DNA of 64,000 bases from Flavobacterium glycines. GTDB taxonomy: Bacteria; Bacteroidota; Bacteroidia; Flavobacteriales; Flavobacteriaceae. The notes below the pieces were generated by a model. The model had not been told where the DNA came from and searched no databases. It saw only the letters and a list, made by a program, of their open reading frames with translations. This document shows, in pieces, positions 1 through 9,448 of the stretch; positions within the stretch are counted from its first letter, which is position 1, and the number at the start of each line of letters is the position of its first letter. Position numbers and translations under genes: made by a program. Location: positions 1,302,001 through 1,366,000 of the forward strand of contig NZ_FNEO01000001.1 in the NCBI RefSeq assembly GCF_900100165.1, written 5' to 3'.

Positions 1-3000
1 CGCAAAATGTTATTGGGAATATTAGTGATTTTAGATCGATTCGTTTTATGAGAATGTTCATGACGGGTTTTGATGAAGAAGTTACGGTTCGTTTTGGAGC
101 ATTGGATTTGGTTAGAGGAGAATGGCGAAGATATACGAGTACATTAGATCCTACTGATACAAATGTGGATAATGATAATACCGAGTTAGATATTACAGCT
201 GTTAACATTCAGGAAAATGACACCAGATGTCCTGTTAATTATATAACGCCGCCAGGTGTTACAAGAGAACAGTTGTATAATAACAATACTTTGATTAATC
301 AAAATGAACAATCATTATCGTTAAGAGTTGCTGGAGATGGTTTAGAAATTGGGGATTCAAGAGCTGTTTTTAAAAATGTAAGTGTAGATATGCGCCAGTT
401 TAAAAAACTGCAAATGTTTTTACATGCTGAATCTTTAAAAGGTGAGATTCCTTTAACAGATGATCAAATGGTTGGATTCATTCGTTTTGGTAATGACTTT
501 ACACAAAATTTCTATCAGGTCGAAATTCCATTAAAAGTTACGGCTGCAACGGATGGTAATTGTAAATATACCGCAGAAGAAGTTTGGCCTGTAGCCAACG
601 AAATCAATTTGTCTTTGGCATTACTGACTAAGTTAAAAATCAAATCCATGAGTGTGGATGCAAGTTCACTGCCTTTGGATGGGGTGTATTATTTAGATGA
701 TGATACCAGTGTTTCAGGAGATCCTAATGAGCGTGATGGTGATAGTAAGTTAAAACTGGGGATTAAAGGAAATCCAAATTTTGGAATGGTGCGTACTTTG
801 ATGGTGGGTGTAAAAAGCAATGAGACCCATCAGAAAATAAAAGGAGAAGTCTGGTTTAATGAACTTCGTCTTGCCGAGATGGACAATCACGGTGGTATGG
901 CTGCGGTGTTGAATGTGGATACTAATTTTGCCGATTTTGCTACAGTTTCTGCTACCGGAAAAATGAGTACCGTTGGATTTGGAACTATTGAACAAGGTCC
1001 AAACGAAAGAAGCAGAGAGGATATTCAGCAATATAATATTGTTACTAATGTTAATTTAGGGAAGTTATTGCCTAATAAATGGGGTATTAATTTACCTTTT
1101 AATTACAGTGTGGGTGAAGAAACAATTAAGCCGGAATACGATCCGTTTAATCAGGATATTAAGTTGAAACAGCTTTTAAAAGAAACCGATGATGCCGATG
1201 TAAGAGCTAATTTAAAAAATCGTGCGATTGATTATACTAAGCGTACCAGCATTAATTTTATTGGAGTAAGAAAACAAAGAGGAGCTGAACAAAAACCTCA
1301 TATTTATGATCCGGAAAACTTTACTTTCTCGCAATCTTTTAATAAAGTAGAACGACACGATTATGAAATTGAAGACTACTTGGATCAGCAGGCAAGTACA
1401 ACCGTGGATTATGCGTACAGTTTTGATAATAAACCGGTAGAGCCTTTCAAGAAAACAAAATTCATGAAGAAAAGCAGTTATTGGAAGTTGTTGAGCGATT
1501 TTAATTTTAATTATTTGCCTTCGAATATTACTTTTAATACCAATATTAACAGACAGTACAACCGTCAGCAATTTAGACAGGTTGATAATGTTCCGGGGCT
1601 TGAATTGCAGCCATTATACAGAAGAAATTTTGGATTTAATTATAATTATGGTTTCAATTTTAATTTAACTAAATCGCTTAAATTTAGTTATGCAGCTTCG
1701 ACAAATAATCTTGTTAAGAATTATTTGGATGATAATGATATGCCTATAGAAGATTTTACTATTTGGGACAGTTACTGGGATATTGGAGATCCTAACCGTC
1801 ATACACAACAAGTAGTTTTAAATTATGATATTCCAATTAATAAGATTCCTGTTTTTAGTTTTGTAAAAGCGAGTTATTCTTATACGGGAGATTACAGTTG
1901 GCAAAAATCAGCCAATGCGTTGTCTGAAATTATAGTTGACGGAGTGAATTATAATCTGGGGAATACAGTTCAAAATGCCAGAACAAATAATTTGAATGCC
2001 AGTTTTAACATGGAAACCTTGTATAAATATTTAGGTTTGTCCAAACAATCAAAAGCTGCTGTTAGAAAAACGCCTGCTGTTGCTCCTAAACCGGGACAGA
2101 AAATAGCGGCCGCTCCTAAACCGCAGGTACAATCTAATCAATTTGTGGATGGCGTTTTGGGTGTGTTAACCAGTGTTAAAAATGTTCAGATTAATTATTC
2201 TGAAAATAGTGGGACATTGTTGCCAGGTTATACTCCAAGTATTGGTTTTTTAGGTTCTTCAAGACCTTCGTTAGGATTTATTTTTGGTAGTCAGGAAGAT
2301 GTACGTTATGAAGCTGCTAAAAATGGTTGGTTGACCAACTATCAGGGCTTTAGCCAAAATTACACACAGGTAACTAATAAAACATTGCGAGCTACAGCTA
2401 ATGTGGATTTGTTTCCGGATTTCAAAATTGATTTGAATATGGATAGATCCTATTCGGAGAATTTTTCGGAGCAATATGATGTTTCTGCAGACGGAACTTA
2501 TAATTCCCGATCGCCATATAACTATGGAATGTTTTCTATTTCAACAATGCTAATTAAAACTGCTTTTTCTCAAAGTGATGAAAATTCTTCAGTAGCTTTT
2601 GATGAATTTAGAAGTAACAGATTGACAATTGCTAATCGTTTGGCTGAAGATTACTATGGATTAGGAAATTCAATTCCGAGGTATGGAGATGCTTTAAATC
2701 CAATTCCGGCTGATCCTGTTGATCCGGATAATGATCCCGATAAAAAGAAAAGATATATATATAAGAATAATGAAGGTTATCCGATAGGTTTTGGAAAAAA
2801 TAATCAGTCGGTATTATTACCGGCATTTATAGCTGCTTACACAGGAGCTGATGCGTCAAGCGTTTCCAAAGGAGTGTTTAGAAATTTCCCAATTCCTAAC
2901 TGGACAATAAAATACAATGGTTTGATGCGTTACGAAATGTTTAAAAAGAATTTCAAACGTTTTTCTTTGCAACACGGTTACAGAGCATCCTATACTATTA

Positions 3001-3575
3001 ATCAGTTTAGATCTAATTTTGATTATGATAATAATCCTGGCGGAATGGATGATAGTGGTAATTTCTACAATAAACTATTAATTTCTAATGTCAATCTGGT
3101 AGAGCAGTTTAATCCTCTTGTCCGATTGGATTTTGAATTAAAAAATTCATTAAAAGTATTAACAGAAATTAAAAGAGACCGTGCTTTGTCCATGAGTTTT
3201 GATAATAATTTATTGACTGAAGTAAAAGGAGTTGAATATATTGTAGGTTTGGGTTACCGATTTAAGAATGTTGTTTTTTCGTCAAGACTGGCTGATAATC
3301 CTACTGGCGTGATAAAAGGGGATATTAATTTGAAAGCTGATTTGTCTTATAGAAATAATCAAACGATTGTGCGTTATTTGGATTACGATAACAATCAACT
3401 GGGAGGAGGACAAAATTTATGGTCATTGAAAGTGACAGCTGATTATTCGTTTAGTAAAAACCTGACGGCTATTTTCTATTATGATCATTCTTTTTCTAAA
3501 GCAGTGATATCCACTTCGTATCCAATTACTAATATTCGTTCAGGATTTACGCTTAGATATAATTTTGGTAATTAA
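1..3575 (+). CDS. sprA: Cell-surface protein SprA, C-terminal part (type IX secretion translocon), cut by window edge
   Basis: The frame is open to the left edge, so about 1190 C-terminal residues are present; the family is usually about 2400 residues long. SprA forms the very large outer-membrane beta-barrel through which type IX secretion substrates leave the cell, and it is needed for gliding. The visible part is rich in alternating aromatic, Asn and Asp strand-like segments and ends in a terminal strand with aromatic residues (LRYNFGN), as expected for an outer-membrane barrel. A Pro/Ala/Lys-rich linker lies near residues 675-700 of the visible part. gcvH, a VanZ-like gene, deoC and remB follow, the order I recall for the F. 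johnsoniae sprA locus. The family call is firm; the N-terminal half lies outside the window. Confidence 0.93.
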   Translation, partial: QNVIGNISDFRSIRFMRMFMTGFDEEVTVRFGALDLVRGEWRRYTSTLDPTDTNVDNDNTELDITAVNIQENDTRCPVNYITPPGVTREQLYNNNTLINQNEQSLSLRVAGDGLEIGDSRAVFKNVSVDMRQFKKLQMFLHAESLKGEIPLTDDQMVGFIRFGNDFTQNFYQVEIPLKVTAATDGNCKYTAEEVWPVANEINLSLALLTKLKIKSMSVDASSLPLDGVYYLDDDTSVSGDPNERDGDSKLKLGIKGNPNFGMVRTLMVGVKSNETHQKIKGEVWFNELRLAEMDNHGGMAAVLNVDTNFADFATVSATGKMSTVGFGTIEQGPNERSREDIQQYNIVTNVNLGKLLPNKWGINLPFNYSVGEETIKPEYDPFNQDIKLKQLLKETDDADVRANLKNRAIDYTKRTSINFIGVRKQRGAEQKPHIYDPENFTFSQSFNKVERHDYEIEDYLDQQASTTVDYAYSFDNKPVEPFKKTKFMKKSSYWKLLSDFNFNYLPSNITFNTNINRQYNRQQFRQVDNVPGLELQPLYRRNFGFNYNYGFNFNLTKSLKFSYAASTNNLVKNYLDDNDMPIEDFTIWDSYWDIGDPNRHTQQVVLNYDIPINKIPVFSFVKASYSYTGDYSWQKSANALSEIIVDGVNYNLGNTVQNARTNNLNASFNMETLYKYLGLSKQSKAAVRKTPAVAPKPGQKIAAAPKPQVQSNQFVDGVLGVLTSVKNVQINYSENSGTLLPGYTPSIGFLGSSRPSLGFIFGSQEDVRYEAAKNGWLTNYQGFSQNYTQVTNKTLRATANVDLFPDFKIDLNMDRSYSENFSEQYDVSADGTYNSRSPYNYGMFSISTMLIKTAFSQSDENSSVAFDEFRSNRLTIANRLAEDYYGLGNSIPRYGDALNPIPADPVDPDNDPDKKKRYIYKNNEGYPIGFGKNNQSVLLPAFIAAYTGADASSVSKGVFRNFPIPNWTIKYNGLMRYEMFKKNFKRFSLQHGYRASYTINQFRSNFDYDNNPGGMDDSGNFYNKLLISNVNLVEQFNPLVRLDFELKNSLKVLTEIKRDRALSMSFDNNLLTEVKGVEYIVGLGYRFKNVVFSSRLADNPTGVIKGDINLKADLSYRNNQTIVRYLDYDNNQLGGGQNLWSLKVTADYSFSKNLTAIFYYDHSFSKAVISTSYPITNIRSGFTLRYNFGN

Positions 3576-3612
3576 TTTCTAAAAACGGAACAAAATTTAA
3601 TTTGAAGATTGT

Positions 3613-3620
3613 TACATTTG
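3613..3620 (+). promoter_or_regulatory. Candidate promoter of gcvH (TAnnTTTG box)
   Basis: TACATTTG matches the Bacteroidota -7 consensus TAnnTTTG and lies 38 bases upstream of the gcvH start. No TTG is seen at the usual distance upstream, so this rests on the -7 box alone. Confidence 0.45.
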
Positions 3621-3657
3621 CCAAAAAATAATTTTCATATTTCAAAATACTATTATT

Positions 3658-4038
3658 ATGAGCATACCGGCAGATTTAAAATACACTAAAGACCACGAAT
3701 GGGTACGTTTAGAAGGAGATATCGCAACAGTAGGAATCACACATTTTGCTCAAAAGGAGTTAGGTGATATTGTTTATGTTGAAGTGGAAACTTTAGATCA
3801 AACACTTGAAAAAGATGAAGTTTTTGGTACTGTTGAAGCAGTAAAAACAGTTTCTGATTTGTTTCTTCCTTTATCAGGAGAAATTATTGAATTTAATTCA
3901 GGTTTAGAAGATGCGCCTGAATTAGTAAATTCAGATCCTTACGGAGAAGGTTGGATGATTAAAATTAAGGCTTCTGATTTAGCTGAATACGATACTTTGT
4001 TAACAAGTGAAGCTTACAAAGAACTTATCGGTGCTTAA
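3658..4038 (+). CDS. gcvH: Glycine cleavage system H protein
   Basis: This 126-residue protein has the length and fold signature of the H protein, the lipoylated carrier that shuttles the aminomethyl group between the P, T and L proteins of glycine cleavage. The segment [11 protein letters not shown] carries the expected lipoyl-lysine, Lys63. The N-terminus (KYTKDHEWV) is also typical. The protein is soluble and cytoplasmic. It is transcribed downstream of sprA from a likely promoter of its own, and its last codons overlap the start of the VanZ-like gene. Genes for the other glycine cleavage proteins are not in the window. Confidence 0.97.
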   Translation: MSIPADLKYTKDHEWVRLEGDIATVGITHFAQKELGDIVYVEVETLDQTLEKDEVFGTVEAVKTVSDLFLPLSGEIIEFNSGLEDAPELVNSDPYGEGWMIKIKASDLAEYDTLLTSEAYKELIGA

Positions 4039-4420
4039 GAAAATTAGTTTAAGTGCTGCCTTGTCATGGGCGGTATTTATTTTATATCTCTGCCTTATTA
4101 GGATAAGTGAGTTGCCTGAGATCAAGATTTCTTATATTGACAAATATATTCACGCTTTTTTTTATTTTGTATTTAGTGTGTTGTGGTTTTATGCGTTTCG
4201 TTTTTATTTTAGAAAGCAAAAGCGCGCTAAACTTTTAGGGATTGTTTTTATTGTGTCTCTAGCTTTTGGGAGTACAATAGAGTTGTTCCAAACCTATTTT
4301 ACAACTTACAGAAGTGGTGATGTTACTGATGTTTTTGCAAATACATCCGGAACATTACTGGCGATTTTGTGTATTGTTTTTTTAGATAAGAATGATTTTT
4401 TAAGTAATATCCAGAAATAA
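4031..4420 (+). CDS. VanZ-like family membrane protein
   Basis: This small protein of about 129 residues has roughly four hydrophobic segments and the VanZ-type signature: a [10 protein letters not shown] segment, a later IELFQ segment, and a closing [14 protein letters not shown] motif before the last membrane helix. VanZ-like proteins are found in many bacteria with no settled function; VanZ itself gives low-level teicoplanin resistance. No ATG is available. A GTG at 4031 overlaps the gcvH stop by eight bases and gives [11 protein letters not shown], a sensible start just before the first helix. A GTG at 4007 would add eight residues. The strong terminator right after the stop ends the gcvH unit. 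Confidence 0.85.
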   Translation: MLKKISLSAALSWAVFILYLCLIRISELPEIKISYIDKYIHAFFYFVFSVLWFYAFRFYFRKQKRAKLLGIVFIVSLAFGSTIELFQTYFTTYRSGDVTDVFANTSGTLLAILCIVFLDKNDFLSNIQK

Positions 4421-4447
4421 AAAGTCCTGCTTCGGCAGGATTTTTTA
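4421..4447 (+). terminator. Rho-independent terminator after the VanZ-like gene
   Basis: A TCCTGC-TTCG-GCAGGA hairpin, with a stable UUCG tetraloop, is followed by a run of six T. It starts directly after the stop codon at 4420. Confidence 0.9.
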
Positions 4448-4522
4448 TTTGTATTTAATTTGATTGTCTAAATTCAGTACTAATCAAAAAATGATTTCTT
4501 CAATGCATTACAATATTAAATG

Positions 4523-4530
4523 TATTTTTG
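4523..4530 (+). promoter_or_regulatory. Candidate promoter of deoC (TAnnTTTG box)
   Basis: TATTTTTG fits the Bacteroidota -7 box and lies 32 bases before the deoC start, downstream of the previous terminator. No clear upstream TTG was found. Confidence 0.45.
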
Positions 4531-4561
4531 TGAGTGAAGGACAAATGAAAATCAGTAATAA

Positions 4562-5305
4562 ATGGATATTAGATCGTTTATAGATTCAACTTATTTAAAA
4601 ACAGCTTCACAGGCAGGTCTTGATGAAAACCAAAATCAGGAAGTTGTAATGGTTTTTGTAAAAGAAGCTATTCAGGAAAGATTTAAGTTGATTATGATTC
4701 GACCGGAAATGGTGTCTTTGGCGAAACAAATTATTTTAAATGCATCTTCGAATGTAAAAGTAGGGACGGTGATTGATTTTCCGGAAGGGAATTCGACAAT
4801 CGAAGCAAAATTAGAAGAAGCAGCTCAGGCCATTGCGGATGGAGCTGATGAATTGGATTTTGTGTGTAATTATGAAGCTTTTAAAAATGATGAAATTGAT
4901 TTGGTGAAAGAAGAAATCTTGAAAGGAACCCAATTGGCATTGGCACATAATAAAATAATTAAATGGATTATTGAAGTAGCGGCTTTAACAGATAGGCAAA
5001 TTATTCAACTATCGGCTTTGATAAAAAATGTGGTTATAGCCCATTTTAAAGAAGTTGATTATACTTCGGTTTTTGTAAAATCATCTACAGGTTTTTATAA
5101 AACGCAGTATAATGAACCTAACGGAGCCACGATTCAATCTGTAATTATGATGTTAGAAAATGCTTCTCCACTTCCGGTTAAGGCGGCAGGCGGCGTTCGT
5201 ACTTATGACGATGCGGTAGCAATGATTCAATTAGGTGTAAAACGGATAGGGACTTCATCGGCAAAAGCAATTGTCAATGGAGGGAATAATCAAGATGGAT
5301 ATTAA
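4562..5305 (+). CDS. deoC: Deoxyribose-phosphate aldolase
   Basis: This 247-residue TIM-barrel enzyme cleaves 2-deoxyribose 5-phosphate to glyceraldehyde 3-phosphate and acetaldehyde in deoxynucleoside catabolism. The Schiff-base lysine is Lys173 in FVKSSTGF. The acidic DELDFV segment near residue 99 and the late glycine-rich phosphate site KAAGGVRT are present. The usual VCV segment near the phosphate site reads IMIRPEM here, a modest variation. remB starts 18 bases downstream, so the two probably share a transcript. No other deo gene is nearby, so its position probably reflects the conserved sprA-remB neighbourhood. Confidence 0.93.
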   Translation: MDIRSFIDSTYLKTASQAGLDENQNQEVVMVFVKEAIQERFKLIMIRPEMVSLAKQIILNASSNVKVGTVIDFPEGNSTIEAKLEEAAQAIADGADELDFVCNYEAFKNDEIDLVKEEILKGTQLALAHNKIIKWIIEVAALTDRQIIQLSALIKNVVIAHFKEVDYTSVFVKSSTGFYKTQYNEPNGATIQSVIMMLENASPLPVKAAGGVRTYDDAVAMIQLGVKRIGTSSAKAIVNGGNNQDGY

Positions 5306-5322
5306 AAAAGACTAAAAACCAT

Positions 5323-7428
5323 ATGAATAAATTTAGGCTGATTTTATTTTTTTGTTTTACAGGTGTTTTGAGTTATGCTCAAAATGATAAGTTGTTAGTT
5401 TCGGAACGATTTCCTGTTTTTCCTGCTTGTGTAAATTTAGAGGATAAAGCATTAGAAAATTGTTTTTATACCGAAGTACAGGAATTTGTTTTTCAAAATT
5501 TTGTTGTTCCTGAGAATTTGGTGCAAAGTAATTTTAAAGGAAATGTAAAAGTACTTTTTGAAGTAGATGCTAGTGGTTTTTTTAAGGTGATTTATGTGAA
5601 TGCCGTTGATGAGAATTTAATAGCCGAAACCAAAAGGGTTTTTGCCAAATTTCCAAAAATTATTCCGGCAACATATAATGGAAAACCGGAATATTCGAAA
5701 TATAATATAACAATAGCCATACCATTAAAAAGTGCTGCGACTCTGGCAGCTGAGAATTTAGCTAAAGCAGATATTCTTAGAAATACAACCCAACAATTGA
5801 CGGAATTGGATTCTATTGTGTATCATAAATACAATAATCCTGAGTTTGAAAGTCATTTAAATATTCCGTTTTCGCATAGTTATTATGCGCAATTTGATGC
5901 AGCTTTAAACCAGGTGGGAAGCAATAATCATACGGCATCTAAACCTTATACTTATGTTGAAGTTGCCAAGTATTACAATATAAAACAGCAAAATGAGAAG
6001 TTAGAGAAAGAAACTTCCGGCTGGTGGACGCGAAAATTATGGAATGAAAATACGGTTGAAATTAAAGGAGAAGATTATTGGTTTACATTGAATCCTGTGT
6101 TGGATTTACAATTAGGAAGGGCTTCGGGGAATAAATCGGTTAATACATTTGTCAATACAAGAGCTATTAATTTTAGAGGAGGTTTAGGAAGTAAACTTAA
6201 TTTTACTACGACTATTTTTGAAAGTCAGGGGCGTTTTGCGGACTATTATAACCAATATGCTGCGTCTATAAAACCATCGGGTGGTAATCCTGCGGTAATT
6301 CCGGGCATTGGTATTGCTAAACAATTTAAAACCGATGCCTACGATTTTCCTTTGGCGGAAGCCAATATCACTTTTGCTCCCAATACATTTATGGATATGC
6401 AATTGGGTTATGGTCGAAATTTTATTGGTGATGGATACCGTTCGTTGTTAGAAAGTGACGGTGCGAGTCCGTATCCTTATTTTAAGTTAAATACTAAGTT
6501 TTGGAAGATAAAATATACCAATACTTTTATGTGGCTCAAAGATATCCGTCCGGAAGTTACGGTTGATAAAACCTATGCGACTAAATTTATGGCCAATCAC
6601 TATTTGAGTTGGAATGTTTCTAATCGATTAAATTTGGGTTTCTTCGAATCGGTGGTGTGGACGAATAGTAATGACAGAGGATTTGATGCCAGTTTTATTA
6701 ATCCGATTATTTTTTACCGTGCGGTTGAATTTGGGTCTTCTTCTAAGTCGGGGAATGCTTTGCTTGGTTTGACATTTAAATACAAATGGAACAATCAAAT
6801 TAATTTTTACGGACAATTTCTCTTAGACGAGTTTTCTTTGAATGATATTAAGGAAGGCGATAATAGTTGGAAAAATAAATATGGTTACCAATTAGGTGCG
6901 AAATATTACAATGCTTTCAATGTGCCTAATTTGTTATTGCAACTGGAATACAACCGTGTACGGCCTTATGTGTATTCGCACAGTGAACCAATTACCAATT
7001 ACGGTCATAACAATCAAAGTTTAGGACATCAATGGGGAGCTAATTTTGGTGAATTCATCGCTATTGCCCGCTACCATCAGGGAAGATGGTTTGCTGATTT
7101 TAAATTAACATCTGCGGTAAGAGGTTTTGATTTTGCAGCTTCGGGAGCGAATTCTAATTATGGAGCAAATATTTACCGTGATTATGATTTGGATCGTTAT
7201 GCTGATTCTGGCGTGAAAGTAGGTCAGGGGAATAAAACCAAATTTTTCATGACGGATGTTCAGGGTGGTTATTTGATTAATCCGTCAACCAATTTGAAAC
7301 TATTTGCGAGTTATATTTACAGAGATTTTAATCCAAAGGAAAATACAGCAACGGTTTTTAAAGAAAGTACGAATTGGTTTTCTATTGGAGTGCGTTCGGA
7401 TATTTTTAACTGGTATTTTGATTATTGA
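5323..7428 (+). CDS. remB: Gliding motility protein RemB-like outer-membrane protein
   Basis: The protein has 701 residues with a Sec signal peptide (cleavage after about SYAQ). A TonB C-terminal-like domain follows at about residues 35-135 (FKGNVKVLFEVDASG and the later ITIAIPL strand). A long region rich in Tyr, Phe, Asn and Gly resembles the Wzi/capsule-assembly type of outer-membrane barrel and ends in an aromatic terminal strand (SDIFNWYFDY). RemB was identified in F. johnsoniae as a redundant gliding motility protein, and as I recall it lies in the same place, after deoC near sprA. The name rests on architecture and gene order; the molecular role of RemB is not established. An alternative neutral name is capsule assembly Wzi family protein. 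Confidence 0.75.
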   Translation: MNKFRLILFFCFTGVLSYAQNDKLLVSERFPVFPACVNLEDKALENCFYTEVQEFVFQNFVVPENLVQSNFKGNVKVLFEVDASGFFKVIYVNAVDENLIAETKRVFAKFPKIIPATYNGKPEYSKYNITIAIPLKSAATLAAENLAKADILRNTTQQLTELDSIVYHKYNNPEFESHLNIPFSHSYYAQFDAALNQVGSNNHTASKPYTYVEVAKYYNIKQQNEKLEKETSGWWTRKLWNENTVEIKGEDYWFTLNPVLDLQLGRASGNKSVNTFVNTRAINFRGGLGSKLNFTTTIFESQGRFADYYNQYAASIKPSGGNPAVIPGIGIAKQFKTDAYDFPLAEANITFAPNTFMDMQLGYGRNFIGDGYRSLLESDGASPYPYFKLNTKFWKIKYTNTFMWLKDIRPEVTVDKTYATKFMANHYLSWNVSNRLNLGFFESVVWTNSNDRGFDASFINPIIFYRAVEFGSSSKSGNALLGLTFKYKWNNQINFYGQFLLDEFSLNDIKEGDNSWKNKYGYQLGAKYYNAFNVPNLLLQLEYNRVRPYVYSHSEPITNYGHNNQSLGHQWGANFGEFIAIARYHQGRWFADFKLTSAVRGFDFAASGANSNYGANIYRDYDLDRYADSGVKVGQGNKTKFFMTDVQGGYLINPSTNLKLFASYIYRDFNPKENTATVFKESTNWFSIGVRSDIFNWYFDY

Positions 7429-7496
7429 TAATTGTTATGGACTTGACTGAAAAAAATAGGAGCTTTTGTAAGTTATACTCTTAAATAAAATTCATA

Positions 7497-7697
7497 ATGA
7501 GAAGAATAGTATGTTTTCTTTTGGTGTTGTTTAGTGTGATATTTTTATTTATTTGCTTTATGTGGTTTCTCAGTGGTGCTAGTGGGCATAATATTCCAGA
7601 TAGGATTGATAGAGAAACTTATTGTTTAATGATTTTTAATATTCTAATAATAGGTGTTTTGATGATTGTATTAAAAAAAATAAGAAAAAAAGAATAG
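7497..7697 (+). CDS. Small hypothetical protein with two membrane segments
   Basis: This 66-residue protein has two hydrophobic stretches (about residues 4-27 and 44-58), a short polar loop with Asp and Arg between them, and a lysine/arginine-rich tail. It lies alone between remB and ctaB on the same strand. No family is recognised. The balanced positive ends and ATG start favour a real gene, but no promoter or ribosome binding site supports it. It could be a spurious open frame in AT-rich DNA. Confidence 0.45.
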   Translation: MRRIVCFLLVLFSVIFLFICFMWFLSGASGHNIPDRIDRETYCLMIFNILIIGVLMIVLKKIRKKE

Positions 7698-7849
7698 TAA
7701 CACTTTTTTAATGTTAGATTACGCTGAAATATCTACATAAAATTAGAAAATAAAATCTAGTGTTTGCGACACAATTATCAGAATAAACTTTTAAGTTGTT
7801 ATTCTGCGAAAGTTAAATTTTTCTTCAACAATAATTTATGATTAGTTTT

Positions 7850-7880
7850 TTGTCAATTCCCTTTTGAAGCGTTACTTTTG
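7850..7880 (+). promoter_or_regulatory. Promoter of ctaB (TTG-N20-TACTTTTG)
   Basis: TTG at 7850-7852 is separated by 20 bases from TACTTTTG at 7873-7880, the complete Bacteroidota promoter. The predicted transcript begins about 15 bases before the ATG at 7902. This rules out the in-frame TTG at 7878, which lies inside the -7 box, as the start codon. Confidence 0.7.
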
Positions 7881-7901
7881 CAGCAGTTTTACAAAAACCT
7901 A

Positions 7902-8816
7902 ATGAAAACCGCATTGAGCACAACTACAACTACATTTTCCCTGAAATCTATTTTTACCGATTTTAAAGAAATCACCAAGGCAGGATTGGCTATTAGTGTG
8001 TTGTTTTCGTCTATTGCCGGATATCTTTTAGGTTTTAATGATAATCAGCCGTTTCAATGGTCGGTTTTATTGATGCTTTGTGTGGGTGGTTATTGTATGG
8101 TGGGGGCTTCGAATGCTTTTAATCAGGTGATTGAAAAGGATTTGGATATTTTGATGGATCGTACTAAAAACCGTCCTGTGCCATCAGGCAGAATGTCTTC
8201 TGGCGTGGCTTTGGCAGTTGCAGGTTTACTTACTGTTATTGGTTTGGTTTTGTTGTACATGATTAACCCTAAAACGGCCATGTTCGGGGCTATATCTATC
8301 TTTTTATATACTTGTGTTTATACACCGCTTAAAACCATTACTTCTTTATCGGTTTTTGTGGGGGCTTTTCCGGGAGCGATTCCTTTTATGTTGGGTTGGG
8401 TGGCTGCGACTGGTGATTTTGGAATTGAGGCCGGGACTTTGTTTTTGATTCAGTTTTTTTGGCAATTTCCTCATTTTTGGGCTATTGGTTGGTTTTTATA
8501 TGATGATTATGCAAAAGCAGGTTTTTATATGTTGCCAACAGGAAAACAGGATAATGGAACTGCTATGCAGGTGATTTTATATACCGTTTGGTTAATTATT
8601 GCTTCTCTTTTGCCAAGTTTGGGTTATACCGGAAAACTGTTTGTTACTCCTTATGCAGCTGTTGCGGTGTTTTTATTAGGGATGTGGATGTTGTTTTATG
8701 CGATTCAGCTTCATAAAAAGAAAACGGCTAAGGCGGCCCGAACCTTAATGTTGGTGAGTGTTTCTTATATTTCATTGTTGCAATTGGTTTATATAATAGA
8801 TAAATTTTTAAGATAG
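7902..8816 (+). CDS. ctaB: Protoheme IX farnesyltransferase (heme O synthase)
   Basis: This UbiA-family integral membrane enzyme (about 304 residues) adds a farnesyl group to heme B to make heme O for heme-copper oxidases. The first aspartate-rich motif is visible as NAFNQVIEKDLDILMDR followed by TKNRPVPSG, and hydrophobic helices fill the rest. A loop with YDDYAKAGFYMLP matches the second conserved region. The start at ATG 7902 is chosen because the promoter's -7 box overlaps the only upstream candidate codon. It heads a cluster with oxidase subunits III and IV, which supports the assignment. The subunit III-like gene starts three bases downstream. Confidence 0.95.
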   Translation: MKTALSTTTTTFSLKSIFTDFKEITKAGLAISVLFSSIAGYLLGFNDNQPFQWSVLLMLCVGGYCMVGASNAFNQVIEKDLDILMDRTKNRPVPSGRMSSGVALAVAGLLTVIGLVLLYMINPKTAMFGAISIFLYTCVYTPLKTITSLSVFVGAFPGAIPFMLGWVAATGDFGIEAGTLFLIQFFWQFPHFWAIGWFLYDDYAKAGFYMLPTGKQDNGTAMQVILYTVWLIIASLLPSLGYTGKLFVTPYAAVAVFLLGMWMLFYAIQLHKKKTAKAARTLMLVSVSYISLLQLVYIIDKFLR

Positions 8817-8818
8817 TT

Positions 8819-9406
8819 ATGAGTGTTACAATAACAACAGAAGAGCAAAAACAACGCAGTGCGAAGTCGTCTAAGATGATTTTGTTGTTTGCGATGGTGA
8901 GTATGTTTATGATGTTTGCGGGTTTGACGAGTGCTTTTATAGTAAGTAAGTCAAGGGTGGACTGGTTGAAGGATTTTCAGTTGCCAACCGCTTTTTATGT
9001 GAGTACTGTGCTGATTGTGGCTTGCAGCGTTACTTTTCATCTGGCAAAAAAAGCGATTCAAAAGGATGATCGCAGTCAGACTACCTTAATGCTTCTGGCT
9101 ACTTTAGCGTTAGGAGTGTCTTTTGTGGTTTCGCAGTTTGAGGGCTTTGGTCAAATCATCGAAAGTGGTTATTATATGACGGGTCAGGGGAGTTCGATTA
9201 CGGTGACTTTTCTTTATATTATAGCTTTTATGCACTTGTTGCACTTAGCGGGTGGCTTGATTTCACTTTTAATTATAATTTATAATCATTTTAAACAAAA
9301 ATACAATTCGACTCAAACTCTTGGTATAGAACTAGGTGCAATGTATTGGCACTTTTTAGATTTACTATGGGTTTTATTATTTTTATTTATATATTTCTTT
9401 AAATAA
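8819..9406 (+). CDS. Cytochrome c oxidase subunit III family protein (short form)
   Basis: This 195-residue protein has five hydrophobic helices and the subunit III pattern: an early AGLTSAFIVSK helix and a closing helix with GAMYWHFLDLLWVLLF, where the WHF-D-W motif is diagnostic. Subunit III is a non-catalytic integral part of heme-copper oxidases. It follows ctaB by two bases and precedes a second, longer subunit III gene. Two adjacent subunit III paralogues are known in Flavobacteria. Which one is in the mature complex cannot be read from the sequence. Confidence 0.88.
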   Translation: MSVTITTEEQKQRSAKSSKMILLFAMVSMFMMFAGLTSAFIVSKSRVDWLKDFQLPTAFYVSTVLIVACSVTFHLAKKAIQKDDRSQTTLMLLATLALGVSFVVSQFEGFGQIIESGYYMTGQGSSITVTFLYIIAFMHLLHLAGGLISLLIIIYNHFKQKYNSTQTLGIELGAMYWHFLDLLWVLLFLFIYFFK

Positions 9407-9416
9407 GAAAAAAACG

Positions 9417-9424
9417 TAAATTTG
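9417..9424 (+). promoter_or_regulatory. Candidate internal promoter before the second subunit III gene
   Basis: TAAATTTG lies 25 bases before the ATG at 9449, in the 42-base gap between the two subunit III genes. No upstream TTG is evident, so it may only boost a read-through transcript. Confidence 0.4.
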
Positions 9425-9448
9425 GGAACTTTTTAACGAATAACTTTT

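Noticed and set aside
5323..5740. A separate TonB energy-transducer gene
   Set aside because: The TonB-C-like domain continues in frame into a barrel, and no Pro-rich linker or inner-membrane anchor is present.
7878..7901. TTG at 7878 as start of ctaB
   Set aside because: The codon lies in the TACTTTTG promoter box, upstream of the expected transcription start; ATG 7902 is better.
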